This document shows, piece after piece, positions 21,700-35,706 of a stretch of 64,000 nt of DNA. Within the stretch, counting starts at the first letter, position 1, and every line of letters starts with the position of its first letter. The translations under genes were made by a program, and so were the position numbers. Source of the stretch: Ustulina deusta (lineage: Eukaryota > Ascomycota > Sordariomycetes > Xylariales > Xylariaceae); NCBI GenBank assembly GCA_023159155.1, contig JAJNNX010000005.1, forward strand, positions 1,550,001 to 1,614,000, given 5' to 3'. The notes beneath the pieces are model-generated. The model was not told the origin of the DNA. It saw nothing but the letters and a program-made list of their open reading frames with translations, and ran no database searches.

Positions 21700-23882
21700 C
21701 ATTCCTTGATTAGAACTTGACCGGCGCTAATAGCTTGGCCTGCATTAATATGTAGCACAGACTATATTAATTTAACCTTAATCTAACTAGTAATATATTA
21801 GCTAACTACCTATTTTATATAAATATATTACTTTTTTTCTATAAAACTTTAATTTTTTACTTATTTTTTTTGTTTTAATACTAACTAAGTGTAGTACTAA
21901 GATTTTACTTTATTAACCTTATTACTTAGCTTAGCCCTTTAATCTACCAACCTTATTAGCCTAGTATTTTAATTATATAAAATCTATTAATTAATTTTAT
22001 TTATAAGTACTTTATATTATACCTAATTTGTATAATTAACAAAATATTTATAGATTTAGAAAACTAAACTTATTTTAACTTTTTATTCCGGGCTAGCTAG
22101 ACCTATACTTTTATATTTATATACGCCCCTCGAACTACTACTAACTGCTATTTTAGTATATTTACTTTGCTTTGGTATATATTAATAAATAAACACTATT
22201 AATATTAAGGCGTTATTATAGTTTATATGTTTTTTTAGTTATAGTAGTATTTATTATTGCTATGCTACCTAGGCTTGCTACTTAGTATATATATTAAATT
22301 AATAAAACTAAAATATATAGGCTATAGAGTTGCTTATACTAAAAAAAGCTATATTATTGCTAGTATATTTAAAAAATATTTATATATATTAATAATATAA
22401 TATTTGATTTTATTAATTATAAAGTTTATAAATATATATATATATATATATTAATGTTTTATAAATATTTTAGTAGTATATTTTTAATAATAAAGCTAGG
22501 TTAATATTTAAAATAAATAGTAAAATATATATATAATAGTAATTTAGTTTATTTTTAGCTAGATAATAAAATTATTTTTAAATTTAAAAATATTTAATAA
22601 TATGTTTTAATATTATAATATACTATAACTACTTAGATTATATTAAAACATTTATATGCTATTTTTTTATATAACCTAGCTTATATTTATTATAACTAAT
22701 ATAGTTATGCTTTATATTAAAAATAACAAGCAATTAGTATTTAAATTTAAAAATATATTAGTATAGGGCTAATAATTATTACTAGCAATTTATATAATAT
22801 TAATATTTTTTAGCTAATTAATTATTTTTATTTTTAAACTATTTATATATAATCTATACTGCTTATATATATATTTTTTAATACTTTATTCTAAAAATAT
22901 TTATAAGTATTTTAAAGCATTTTACAGATTTCTATTATTACAAAAAACTTATTACTGCTTTTTAAAGCAGTAATAATTTTTATGATTTTAAAGTTTATAT
23001 ATTTATCTAGCTAGCAATACTAGTTATTTAACTACAATTATAATAAATTAATACTTTTAATATTAATAAAATAGTTATTATAGCTATTTAAATAAATAAA
23101 AATACTAGTTTTTTTAAATAACCCTATAACTAAAGCTTAATTCTTTACTATAAAAGCTTTTTTTTATATATTACTAATAATATAAGTTATTATTATACGT
23201 CTTATACTAACTAACTATTTATTAAGCAATTTTTCTATTTTATTTAGCTATTTTAAGTAAAAATTTAATTTTTTACGTAATTAAATCTTAAAAATTCTAT
23301 TAAATCTTATATTTAATAGTTAAAAATAAGCTATAAAGCTAAACAAAATTATTGCTATTAAAATATTTATATTTTTTAGCGCTTTTTTAACCTGCGAAGT
23401 TTTATAAAAATTAACTATATTTATTACTAATAAATAGTTGTTTTTTTTAATATAAGTAGCTAAGTTTATTTTAATCTATTTTTTAAATAATTTTTTATTA
23501 TTATATATAGTAGTATTAAACTTTATATTAATATTTTTATAATATAATAGTTTTTTTTAATAAAAATATTACTTTTGCTATAAAAAATAATCAAAAGTTT
23601 TAACTTTTTTATATATAACTTATTAATAGTTATTATTAAAACTAGTATTATTTAGTATTTTTTTTTTGTTGTTTTTTTTTTTTAACCAATTTAATGTTTG
23701 CAAAATTATATATATAACTTGTTAAAAATTTTAAAAATATTAAAGTTTTATTTATATTAATAATTAAATAACTAAAAAATTTATTAAAACTAATATTTTT
23801 AATAAAATTGCTTATTAATATAATATTAAACTAAAACTAATTATATTATAAGTTTTTTTTAATAAATTACAAAAATATATTA

Positions 23883-23887
23883 ATATA
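23883..23887 (+). repeat. Target-site duplication ATATA (left)
   Basis: The five bases before the left LTR are identical to those at 31209-31213 after the right LTR. Chance identity is possible in such AT-rich DNA, but the position is exact. Confidence 0.65.
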
Positions 23888-24140
23888 TGTTGGGTGGCCA
23901 GGGGGTACAATATTATACATAACAAAAGGGTAAGATAAATAACTATATATATCGATCTATCTTTCTAACTATCCGTACGAAAGTGAGACTTTTATATAGA
24001 GGATTCTTATATAGTAAGGAAATTCTGCATATATACACCGCTTACGCAATTGGACCAACAGCTAATTGCTAGTGTTATACAAATAGTCTTGTACGCAGTC
24101 GGCAGTAGCTTCGTACGCAATTAACACTATTATTACAATA
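23888..24140 (-). repeat. LTR (left copy)
   Basis: 253 bp, from TGTTGGGTGGCCAGGGGGTA to ATTACAATA on the plus strand. It aligns end to end with the copy at 30956-31208. Differences are mostly transitions (for example TGGCC/TAGCC, ACATAAC/ACGTAAC). The terminal CAATA is presumably a mutated CAACA, which would restore perfect TGTTG...CAACA inverted ends. Confidence 0.9.
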
Positions 24141-24599
24141 CTGGCTTTTTTTTTTTTTGACTGCAGTGCACCTCCGTACAACTGCCAAAAAAAATAAAAA
24201 ATTCTAAACGCAAAAAAAATATAAACTATAGCATACAGCTAATCTATAACTAATAGAATTATCTAATAGTATGTTAAATTACTATTTTTTTAAAAAGCCT
24301 TTTATAGTTTGCCTATTATATATAACTATTTTCTATACGTAACTACCTTCTGTACATAACTGCTTTCCATACATAACTACCTTTTATACGTTGTTTAAAA
24401 GTGCTTAAGATTAAATAAGGCGTAACACTTGCAGCTATTATACATAAAACAGGCCGCTTTTGTACTGCTTTTCTTTTTTTTCTCTTTTTTTTTTTTTTAG
24501 GCGTACACACATATATATATATATACACACATATACGCACACACACACATTATATATATGCTCTAGCTATTATCCTAAGGTTATATTAACCTAAAAATA

Positions 24600-24740
24600 A
24601 TAGTTGTTGCGTAATAGCAGTAGTAACAATAGTAGTAGCAGCAGCAATAACAACAGCAATAGCAGTAGCAGCAGCATTATTAGCAACAGCAGTACTACTA
24701 CTACTACTGCTACTACTACTATCACTATTGTACGTAAGGC
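24600..24740 (+). repeat. Trinucleotide microsatellite (AGC/AGT/AAC then ACT)
   Basis: Compound triplet repeats: AGT/AGC/AAC units to about 24690, then ACT/CTG units. They lie within the less-mutated internal part of the LTR element. A related AGTAGTAGC patch recurs near 24790. Confidence 0.85.
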
Positions 24741-27700
24741 TCTTTTGCTATTTTAAGTGTTGTACTAACAGCAATCTAAGCAGTACTGTTAGTAGTAGTA
24801 GCAATAGTAGCATATCCGCCGCTGCTCCCGCCCGCCCGCGTCTAGCGCTGCTTGTCCTAGGTAGCGTTTTATAGTTTTAAAATTTTGTCTGTACAAAGGA
24901 TAATAGCCGCGTAGAGGTATATAGCCTCCCTATAGGGAGTTAGGCCTACTAGGCCCTTATATAGACCCTTTATATAAATATATATATATTTTTAGTTTTT
25001 ATTTTTATATAAATAATTCTTAGTATATTTAATAATTAATATGTTTTATTATATAATAGAACAAAAAAAGTACTATTGCTGCCGCTTTATCTATTAATAT
25101 TATATTTTAAGTATTATTATTAAACGTTTTTATAAACGTTTAAGCTAAGTTTATTTGCTAGAAAAACTATTTTTGGGCTATTTTAGTCCAAAGTCGGGGG
25201 GTAGTATTTCTGCTCTATATAAATAGTCCGCGCAGTAGCTATTGCTACTATACTAGGGCGCTATTTTTGGTATATTGTTAGGTTCTTGGTTTTTAAGGGG
25301 GTATGTGTAGCGCTTGCGTCTAGCGCTTGTATAGAACGTAATACTTTAACTACGGTTAGAGGAAAGGGGGGGGGAGGTTTGTCTAGGGGGGGGGGGGAAA
25401 GGGGTAGTTATATATTGGCCTTTCGGAATATAAATAAATTTTTGTTATTTTTTTTGTACTTTTTTATTTTTTTTAATGTTTATATGTAATATTTGCTTTT
25501 TTATATATAGCTTAGTTATTAGTTATTTTTTATTATATAAGTATATTTTTTATAGTTTTTTAATAAATATTTCGATTTGTACGAATAACTTATTAATAAA
25601 AACTAAAGTTTTTAGTGCTTAGTTTAAGGTATGTTTAGTAAATATATTTGCTAGATTATTTTTACTATTAATTTATTATATTTTAAAAAAAAAAATTTTT
25701 TATATAATTTCTAAAAAAATATAATATTAATTATTAGTTTTTTTTTTTATATTATTTTTAGTTTAACTAAGCAATCGTATAATAATTTTAAGTTTAAATA
25801 TAAAATAGTAAGTATTAGAAATAAGTTAAGTATTTTTATAATTTTTTAAAAAGTTATATAAAAAGTAATAGTATTATTAAAACTATTTATTATACTATAT
25901 AATTTATTAGCTAAAACGTTTTATATAACTTGTTTATATTTATTTAAATTTTAATATATAATATTTTTTTTAATTTTAAAGTTTAAGTTTATTATATTTT
26001 TTATATAAGTTTTAATTATTAATATAATAATAAAGCTAAACTAAAAAGTTATATTTATATTATTTATAAATAAGCTATTTATAAAAATAAATAGTTTTAT
26101 ATAATAAAAATTAAATAAAATAAATATAAGTTTTTAAGTTAGGTTATTTTTTTGTTATTTAATCTATTTATTTAATGTTTTAATATTATATAATTATAGC
26201 TTAGTTACTTAAGCTATAATAATAAGGTTATATATAGCTTTTAGTTAGTATATATTGCTAATATATATTTTTTAAGCTTGTTAGAAAATATAAGCTTAAG
26301 CAAACCTTTTTATATAAGGGTTAATTTTAGCTAAATTTTTAGTTTAGTTTTTTTAGGTTATTATAATATTATATTTATATAAAAAAAAAAATTTATTATT
26401 AAACTTGATTAGGTAGTTAAAAGATAGAGTTTTTTTTAGTTTTATATAAAGTTTTGCTTGCTAAAGTTTTTTTTTTTTGTATACTAAGAAGTTTAGAGTT
26501 ATAAAACTTAAAGTATTATTTGTTTATATTTTAGTTATTCTAAAAGTATTTAGGCTATTATATATAAATAGTAAATATAAATTATATATAAATATTTATA
26601 TTTTGAATTTTTGCTAATAGTATTAATAATAAGTTTTGAACTAGTATAGCCTAGATTTAGCCAAGCTATATAGAAATTATATAATTTATAGAATAGTTTT
26701 TAAAAAGTATTTATTTTTTAGTTCTAGGGGTAAATAGGCATAAATATTGCACAATAGCTTATTTTCCAACTAGATATAAGTTTAAGTAATATTTTTAAGC
26801 TTATATAATGCTTTAAAATTATATATAAAAGTAAGTCCAAGAGCTAAAATTAGCTATTAGCTTATTTGTTAAATTATTAGTAATTAGGTTAGGATTATAT
26901 TTTTTTTGGTATTATTATATTTTTATATAACTAGCTTTAACTTTTTGTATAGCTTAGTATTTTTTATTTTTATTTTTTGTACAAAATAAGATTTAAAAAT
27001 ATGCTTTTTTTTATATATATCTAGGTTATATATAATAAACTTAAAAATACTTTATATAATAAGTTTATTAATCTTTATTATATCTAATTTTTTAAATAGT
27101 TTTTTAAAAGTTATAATAATTCTATTTATATAAAACTTAGTTGCTAGCTTAAAAGCTTAATATTTTTTTGTAGTTAAAAAAATTTATAGTATTTAAATAT
27201 TATATAATAAATATATAGCAAGTTCTTTTTTTAGCTAGCTATATTTTTTTTATATTATTATTAGCTATACTAGTTATATATTATTATTTTTTATATCTTT
27301 AGTTTAGGTATTTTTTATATAGTAGTATAGTTTGATTTATATATAACAGAAATATATTAGCTTATTTATTAAAGCAATAATTATATTTAATTTTTTGATT
27401 GCTTTAATTTTATATAGGCCTTCTTATCTTTTTTTTTTTTTATACTAAAACTTTGCTACAAAGAAAAAATATAAGTACATTATATAAAAATGGTCTATTT
27501 TATTTTTTAATCGCACGGTTGATTTTAATTTTTATATAGTTTTTGTGTAGCATTTTTATTATGTTTTAAATAGCTACTGCTTTTCGTACAAGAGCTAAAA
27601 AAAAAAAAAAATCTTTATTAATATATAAGTATGCTTTAAAAATAAAAAAAGTTAATACAAAGCTGTTTAGTTTAGTTATATTGTTTAATGTTTTAATTGC

Positions 27701-30700
27701 TATTTATAAAATTAATTTATTATTTGTTTATATATTAATTTTTTTTTAAAAAATATTATATATATATTTTAGTAGTTTATATGTTTGTTTTATTTTTTAA
27801 TTGCTTAGTATGCTTTAATAAATATTTTGTAGTATTGTATACTTATTATTTTTGTGTACTTTTTAAATTTATTTAATAAAAAATTTATTTTTAAATTATA
27901 TATAATATTATTAAAAAAATTTTAATAAATATTAATCTAGTATTTATATAATATTTTTTATATATTTTATATAAATATAAATTTTAAAAAAATAGCTGTT
28001 TAAAATAATATTATAGTATTAATTATATATAATATATTTTAGTTCTTTATTTGTATAATATTTATAACTACTTTATAGTTAAATTTGTAGTTATTTTTAA
28101 TTATAAACTTAAAGCAATATAAAGCTTTATTATATATTTAGCAATAATAATAGAACTTCTAGATTTTTTTTAGAATTAGCTGTTTAATTTTATATTTTGC
28201 GCAAGTTAATATTTTATATAGTCTTTTTGTATAAAAGTGCTTAAAGTATTTATATAAGCGCTATAGTTTAACTTTAGTAAAATAGCTAGCTGTTTTGTAT
28301 AAGTAAATATTAAAGAAAAGGTAGCCCTATTTATATATAATAAAAAAAGTGCTTTTATTTTTTTATATAATAATATCTTTTGTATTATTAAAGTAAGCTT
28401 TTAAGCGGTTTATATTTTTTAATAAAAATAAAAACAAAGTAGGAGTATTTAATATATAGAAAATTATATAACCGATTTTATTATTAATTTTTATTATATT
28501 AATTAAAGTTATTATATAATTTTTACTAAAGTTTATTTTAGCTGTTCTAGGTATCTATATAATCTTTATATTAAGGTTTTTTTATATATATGCTTTTATT
28601 TACGGCTTTTTTATAGTTAAGAACTTCGAAGCACTTATATCCTAAATAATGTTTTAGTATTTTATATAATATTAGTTGTTTAGTATAAATTAGTTTAAAA
28701 GCTAGTTTATTATTATTGCTTAAATATTTTTTTAAGTTATATAATATATAAATATATTATTTATAATATATTATATTATATTTTTATTATATATATTAGA
28801 ATTTTTTTATTTTTTATTATATAAGTTTAGATAACCTTTATATTTAGCAAAATAAATAAAAAATTCTACTAAGGTTGGTTTATTATTAAACATTATTTTG
28901 TATGTATTAAAATATTAGCTTTTTATATAAGCTTTTTTTTAAGAAGTATAGTTTATTAATTAATATTTTTTTTTTTAGTAAACAAAATATTTTTTGTTTA
29001 TATAAATATTTTTTTAGGGATAAATATTTGTGCAATTTTAGCTAGAGTATTATTTTTAAAAATTGCAAAAATATTATTTAGTATTTTTATGTTGTATAAA
29101 GTAGCGATTAGTATAGTTATATTGCCTGTTTATATAATAAGTATTTTTTGCTTTTTATGCGAAATATTTGTTTAATAGGTTGCTTTTAATTCGGAAATAC
29201 GAATAAAAATTAAAAAAAAAACTTTTAAATATAAGTTTTTAAAAAATAAGTATTGTTTCAAATTTTAGTACATTTTTATATATTTATATAATAGTTATAC
29301 TAAAATATATTTCTTTTAAATATTTTGCTTTAAATATTTTTTATATTTTTAATAGTTTATTAATTATAACTTTTAATATTTTATACAAAAAAAAGTTTTT
29401 TTTTTATTTATATATTTATATAAAAATAATATTAATTTAGTCTATTTAATACTAGTTATAGTTTATAACTATATTAAAATATAAATTTATAGTATTATAT
29501 ATTTTTTTTTATATATAATTAGAACTAATATAATATATATAATAATTTTTTATACGATTGGTTAGAATAACTAAAAATATTGCATAGAACTATTTTTTTA
29601 TAATTTCTATTTTGTAGTAAAAATTAACAAACTATTATATTTTATTATAAAGTAGATTGTATAGCTTTTTAGAATAAATTTTTTTTTTTTACTAAATCTT
29701 TAAAAATATTTAGTATTTTGCTACTAGAATAATCCTATTTTAGATATTATATATAAGTAAGATCTAAATACAAAATATAAATATTTTTATATTTGGTATT
29801 ATATAAAATATTAGTTGCTTAGGGGTTTATAAGGGGTATTATAGGACTGGGTATTTTATTATATGTTAGAAATATAGCATATTTCCGGCTTGTATAGCTA
29901 GGTTATTAATTAGTACAAAAAATAAGTAGCGTTCTATAATTAAAAATATTTTTTAAAAGTATGCTTTTAGTGCCTTATTATTATATAATAATATATTGTT
30001 TTAGATTAAAGGTCTTTTTTAACTTTATATACGGAGGTTTTTTTAGAATTATACCTTAGTTTTAAAAGTAAATATTACAGAACTATTTTATTATATAGGA
30101 AAATTTTTACTATTATAGTTTTAACTAAAAAATTACTAACTTAAAATAAAGAACGCTAGTAATATTTAAAATTATTATATAAAGAATTAAAGTTTATACG
30201 CTAAAATATATTTACTTTTTATAAGTTATATAATATAGTTTTTTTTTAAACGCTTTGCTAGCTTTTAGTTTAGAATATTTTTTATATAAAATATATTATA
30301 TATTTTTATAATAATCTTATTATTAATTATTTGTAATGTTTATAATCTAGCTAACTTAATGTTTTTTATTAGTATTTTTTAAAAATTTTTTAGTTTGTAT
30401 AAAGTTTAGCTATACTTAGTATATAAGTATATAGCCTATGTATTGATTTTTTTTTTAGTTGCTATACAAGGGTTATATAAAGTATTATTATACGTGCAAG
30501 AATTAATTATTTTTTATATAGCAGCTAAAAAAATATTAGTATGCTTAGCGATCTTTTTAGCTATAAATTTGTACAGAAAGTCGGTTAAAGATATTAAAAG
30601 TTGTTTTTTAAGGGCTTTAGCGTCTTTGTATGTTTGCTTTTAATAGCCTTTGTACGATTAGCTATTGTTCGATATATTTATAAATATAAGAAATAAAATA

Positions 30701-30955
30701 AAAAAGTTTAATTATAATATAAACTTTTGTATAGTTTATATAATAATAATTAAAGAATAGTATAATTGCGCGCTATTAATTATACTTTTGTATAAAAGCT
30801 AAACTAAAATATAAATAAATAATTTTTTTTTTTTCTTATTAGCTTACTACTAAAAGAACTAGAGTATAATATAAAATATATAGTCCATATAACTAGGTTA
30901 AGATTTTGTTTTTACTTTTACTAATTTATGTTTTTTAGCTAAGAATACTAATTAG

Positions 30956-31208
30956 TGTTGGGTAGCCAGGGGGTACAATATTGTACGTAACAAAGGGGTA
31001 AAATAAATAATTATATATATCGATCTATTTTTCTAATTATTTGTACGAAGGTAAGACTTTTGTACGGAAGATTCTTATATAGTAAGGGAATTCTGTATAT
31101 ATATACCGCTTACGCAATTGGACTAATAGCTAATTGCTAGTGTTGTACGAATAGTCTTGTATGTAGTCGGCAGTAGCCTTGTGCGCAGTTAATACTATTA
31201 TTACAATA
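30956..31208 (-). repeat. LTR (right copy)
   Basis: 253 bp, same length and ends as the left copy (TGTTGGGTAGCC... to ...ATTACAATA on the plus strand), with scattered transitions between them. Confidence 0.9.
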
Positions 31209-31213
31209 ATATA
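31209..31213 (+). repeat. Target-site duplication ATATA (right)
   Basis: Follows the right LTR directly and matches 23883-23887. Confidence 0.65.
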
Positions 31214-32050
31214 ACTAATTATTTTTTTAAATATTTTTATAAATATATATATAACTTAGCAATAATTAATCTAATAATGCTATAGGAACTTTTTAAACTA
31301 CTTATTTAAAAATATAAATATATTATTATAATTAGGGTAAAAAATACTAAAAATAGCTATTATTTTTTGTTTAAACTAAATAGTTATTACTAACTTTTAA
31401 TTTTGTTTTATTTAATAGAATTCTTTTTATAATATTACTTTTAATTCTAGCTAGCAAAAATTAAACTAAAAAATATAATTACTAAAAATTATTTTTTGTT
31501 ATGCTTACTAGTTAAAAATATATTATTTGCTAAATATTTTAAAATATATAGCAGCTTTTTAAAAAAAAATTTTATAAAAGCTTTTTTTAATAATAAATAA
31601 AGCATTAATAAAAGTTTAGCTTTTATTTATTAATATATATTTGCTATTAATGTTTAAATTAAATAAGATTTAATAATTTTTAATAAATAATAGTACTTCT
31701 ATTTTTTTTTGCTTCAAATAATATTTATAAACCTATTTAATAGGCTTTAAAAAGCTATATTTAGCTTTTATAATATTTTTTTTTATTTAACTGCGTAGTT
31801 TAAGTATAAGTAGTAGTATTAGGGCTATTTTAGCTAGGTTAGCAAGCTATATTAACTAGTTATACTATTAATATTATTATAGATTTATGCGATTTAGCTA
31901 GATTTATATAATTTAGTTAAATTTATATAATTTAGCTAGAATTAAAAAATTTAGCTATTTTATGCGTTTTAGCTATAGAACGTATAATTTGGCTATATAT
32001 TCTGGCTGCAAACCTGTTTAGCTAACAAAAGTTGGTACTACACAAACATT

Positions 32051-35000
32051 CCGTTAAGAACAAGCATATTTGTATAATATTCGCTTAAGTAAATACTTTC
32101 TAATTATAGTCTAGCGGAAAAGATCATTGCATGCCAAGCCATTAGTGCCGGTCAAGTTCTAATCGAGGAATGCGGTAGGCATCATGCTAAGTTTATTGGT
32201 TTCTTTAAAAACCGATCAGCGGTAGCCAAAAGATATATATTTTCAGGCCAATACCGACATAGATACCAGAAATCCAGTATTCATTGTCCGTGTTTTTCAT
32301 TGCACTTCGCCAGGGACTTTCCTCTAGGAAATGGTGGCCATAGCAGCAATACTAGGACTCGAAAAACATACCACGACCTGCCTACCTTAAAGCCATGTAC
32401 TACTACTACCTGACCATCTGAGTACCACCTCTCTAGCCTCTATATGACGAAGTAATTTTTTTCAGTTCACCTACCCAGGTAGTATTCGCCCTGAAAGGTG
32501 CAAAACAAAAAGTCATACCTAGGTAGGTAGGTACTTTAAGCTAACCCTAATTTTCAATACTCCAACATCCGCTATGCCGTTCCACTCAGCCTACAACCAG
32601 CAACCAGCAACCAAAAACGCAACCAGGACAAACAAAGCCTCAGCGTTAAAAGCCGCAGGCATCAGAAGAGTGCGTCACGTCGGACGGGTTATACGTAGCC
32701 AATTGTCAAGAAGAGCAACACCTACACCAGAAAATGATTCCCGCATTGGCTGGCATACTACATCCGGTAGGTAGGTATGCAACACAGCTCTTGTTGCGGA
32801 ACCACCTGCACCCCTGTGTCTTATATATATGCACTGGACACTGCACAAGACAAGAATAGATTCCCCCCAATCACACATCCCCCCAAAAACCAAGTGGGCA
32901 AATACTACCAGTAGTTATTTTAGAGATGCTATCTGGTGCCTGCTTGCCATCGTTGAGAATTCTTTCTTTTGCGGTGCTCAATATTTGTGCGTGTCTGCGC
33001 ATTCCCCAAATTGTCTTCCGAGGTGGGTGCCCCGCTATACCGCCATACCGCCGACCGCCCCGGTTGACAACTGATGTACGGGTCGAAACCCATTTCGGAA
33101 AAGGTATAGGTAGGGGCCGTGGAAAGATCCGGTCTTGGCCCTATTACACGACTCGGTACAGCGCACGTCCCAGAAAATCGCTGTTACGACGCCGCCGCAT
33201 GTGGAGAAGAGAGGCAGGGCATATTTTCCTGCAGACGAAGCGGTACAGTAGGTATTAGGCACTGGTAACCGGGAGGATGGGTGGCTGCCTACATAGTACC
33301 TCTCTACAACATATAGGTGAGTAAGTACTTACGTAGCCAGTACGCTCCACCGAACCTCCCACACTGTATGCACCCATCTTACATGTAAGTACATTATGCC
33401 TTGTCGGCCAGCCTTCCAGCTGCGTCTCCCCGTTTCTAAAAGGTCAGGACACAGCAAGGCGTATTCATTATAAAGTAACTAGGTAGGTATGCAGCCTCTC
33501 CTGCATATCTCTGTCAATAAAAGGCACTGGGGATTCTCTTCTATTTTTTTCCAATCCCCCGTACGAAATAGAGAGAGATCAGTCGGTGTACAACATACGA
33601 CCGGCCTTGGGGTCCGGTTGAATATTATAGTTGTATGATTGAGGCCGACGATGTTCTCTCAGGAAAGGGGTGCTCTTGGATGGCATGATGGGTTTATTCC
33701 GCCAGCCGTCAATGATGTATGACAATATTTTCTGTAGTTGGGACAAGGGAATCCGGCGACAATTTGGACTGTCGACCTTGACCTACCTCAGGTAAGTAGG
33801 TATTGAATAAATGTTGCTCCTTGGGCACCCAAACTAGCACCACGGCGCCCCGATCCAGCCTACCAATGAGCGATGATGTTAATCGAAAAGAAATTAGGTA
33901 ACATAAAACCCTCCACAATACCTAATCATAAAGACCTCTCTATTCTAAGCACTGTGGACGTAACTTCGAAGCAGTAAAGTTACCGAGTCTGGAAATAAGG
34001 TAGCAATGAACGGATGCTTCAATCGCTGCCTCAGACAGGAGCTCACCTGGGCAGGCTTAAGCGGTTTGCCACCAACCGATCTCCACCAAAACTCAGTAGC
34101 ATCGAGCCATCCTCACCTGTAGTCTACCTACATAGGTATTGAGTGCCCCCGATGCGGTAATTTTAAGTACCTACCTAGGTAGTTCAAGTGGGTGTGCAGC
34201 AAAATCATCGTTACAGCGTGTCGCTTTAATCTACGGTGTGGTCTATCTAACACACTCCTATACTAGCAGAGTCCTGCATTTCATCGTAAACCTATCATTC
34301 ACACTTATCTGCTTAACCCTCTACAGGAGACACATGAATTGTAGACAAGTCTATTTTATTGACAGATATTCTTCGAGTCATATTTGAGGATATTCAGACT
34401 CTCTCATCGAATGTCTAGTTAACGAAGATTCGGCTGTATATGGCGAACGAATATTGAACACAGAATGAGGCTTCCAATTGTTCGAAATTCAGTCGCTGCA
34501 TATGAAAATTTACCCCACAACTGGGAATAATCAGACCTCAGTGTACAATGCGCTAAGTTAGAGATTCTTGAATGGCTATCTTAATCCTTCAGTTAAATCT
34601 CGTCTTGCCTCAAGAGTTAGGTACCAAGCCAACATTGAAACAGGCGGCTACCTACCTAACAGGTATCCCCTTTCTGTGCACCTGCTTAGGTACCTACTTA
34701 CCTACATGTACCTATATCGATGAAAATACCTATTTTCATACCTAGGATGTACCTGCCTCCAAGGTAGGCATCATGGGGAAGTCACAGCGGTAGCCTTGAT
34801 AACAGCTAAGATACTAGTACAATGCAAAGAGGCAGGAGTAGTGAGTACCTTAGCAAGCGTGAAGGGCAGGTACAACGTCGAACTCCTTTTCCCACTCGAG
34901 TCTACCTCGACTGGAAAAGGCTGGGTCATCTAAGTCTCATCCCACTTCAGCCCATTCCAATTATCCTATCCCTCCATTGGGAATGTCGCTGTCGTCAAGT

Positions 35001-35706
35001 CTCAACTACGTCACACATGAGCATGAATTGCTTTATCAAGTCTAATTACGTCCACCACCCTGTCACATGTGCGAATAACATGTGTTAGTCATCCCGATCT
35101 AACTGCAGGCCATGCTCCAACGTTGTTATATCACGGGCACCCCCGTGGATTGTAGTGATACTCTCAGTGATTTCCCTTTCCCCGCCCCTTCGACTCCCCG
35201 TCCGGTTTCCGAGTGTGAATGGAAGCCATTCGATTTAGTTCAAAAGCGCTCCGGCCCTCATAACCTCAGTCGTTCGGGGTATGATGAGGAGAGTAGGTAC
35301 TATATTCCAAGGCCTGCCTCTCACTGGCTGACTCTTACGGCCAGAGTGCCGTAACGTTCTGGTCCGATTTTGCGCCCATGTTCCAAGAAATTTCCAGTAT
35401 AAAGATGGGATACAACAGGTTGGCCTAGGCAAGACTTGCAAGTTACTTGAAGATGCTGACGGCACCTAGATATTTCTCATTCTACGGGAGCACCTTGGAG
35501 ACGAGAATTTAGATTTGGCCGGAGGAGTCCTGTATGAGTTAATTGAAGTAGATTGTGAACATACTGATGATCCTGGAGCCGCCTTCCAGCGGTGGCGGCA
35601 TGACCACATGTGCAGATATGTTAGTATTCTATTATCCCGTGGCAAACGGCGGGTTGAGACTCTGATCCCTGGATAGGCCGACCTCGAACTCCCACATATT
35701 CCCCAT
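32051..35706. other. Gene-free stretch right of the AT-rich block
   Basis: GC content returns to normal but I find no gene I can support. Open frames are all under 90 codons, without domains or clean splice signals. TAGGTAC-type repeats recur at about 32505-32535, 33780-33800, 34125-34190, 34640-34760 and elsewhere. This may be decayed transposon DNA or long regulatory flank of the gene at 35707. Confidence 0.5.

Larger units (their letters stand above)
23888..31208 (-). mobile_element. Complete LTR retrotransposon, RIP-inactivated
   Basis: A 7.3-kb element is bounded by two 253-bp direct repeats and a 5-bp duplication. No coding frame survives: the internal 6.8 kb is AT-rich with stops everywhere, so gag/pol order cannot be read. 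Orientation is inferred as minus. On that strand the LTR inner edge near 24141-24165 shows a purine tract (A14-G-C-C-A-G) where a polypurine tract should precede the 3' LTR. Just inside the other LTR, the minus strand reads TTAGTATTCTTAGC, resembling a mutated primer-binding site of the TTGGTAT... kind used by Ty1/copia elements. Superfamily is therefore a weak inference. A better-preserved, G- and microsatellite-rich internal island spans about 24140-25440. Confidence 0.82.
21700..32050. other. Extremely AT-rich, gene-free block (RIP-type isochore)
   Basis: About 10.3 kb in which nearly all positions are A or T. No open frame exceeds about 67 codons, and the edges to normal-GC DNA are sharp. 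The remaining C and G residues sit mainly in TAGC/GCTA contexts and almost no CpA/TpG is left in long stretches. That is the expected result of RIP, which converts CpA to TpA on both strands. The block contains one complete LTR element (23888-31208). The flanks 21700-23882 and 31214-32050 are probably other mutated transposons. Such blocks are usually heterochromatic and can be centromeric or pericentromeric; which applies here cannot be told. Confidence 0.9.

Noticed and set aside
24600..24740. Repetitive AGC/ACT array as a CRISPR-like or coding polyglutamine tract
   Set aside because: Simple triplet microsatellite with no spacers and no surviving frame.
30443..30643. 66-codon frame inside the LTR element with YVQELIIF resembling a reverse-transcriptase YVDD box
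   Set aside because: The surroundings do not match reverse transcriptase and the strand disagrees with the inferred element orientation; chance in AT-rich DNA.
21700..32050. Mitochondrial DNA insertion as the explanation of the AT-rich block
   Set aside because: No mitochondrial genes or tRNAs are visible, and paired LTRs with transition-type differences point to a RIP-mutated retrotransposon.
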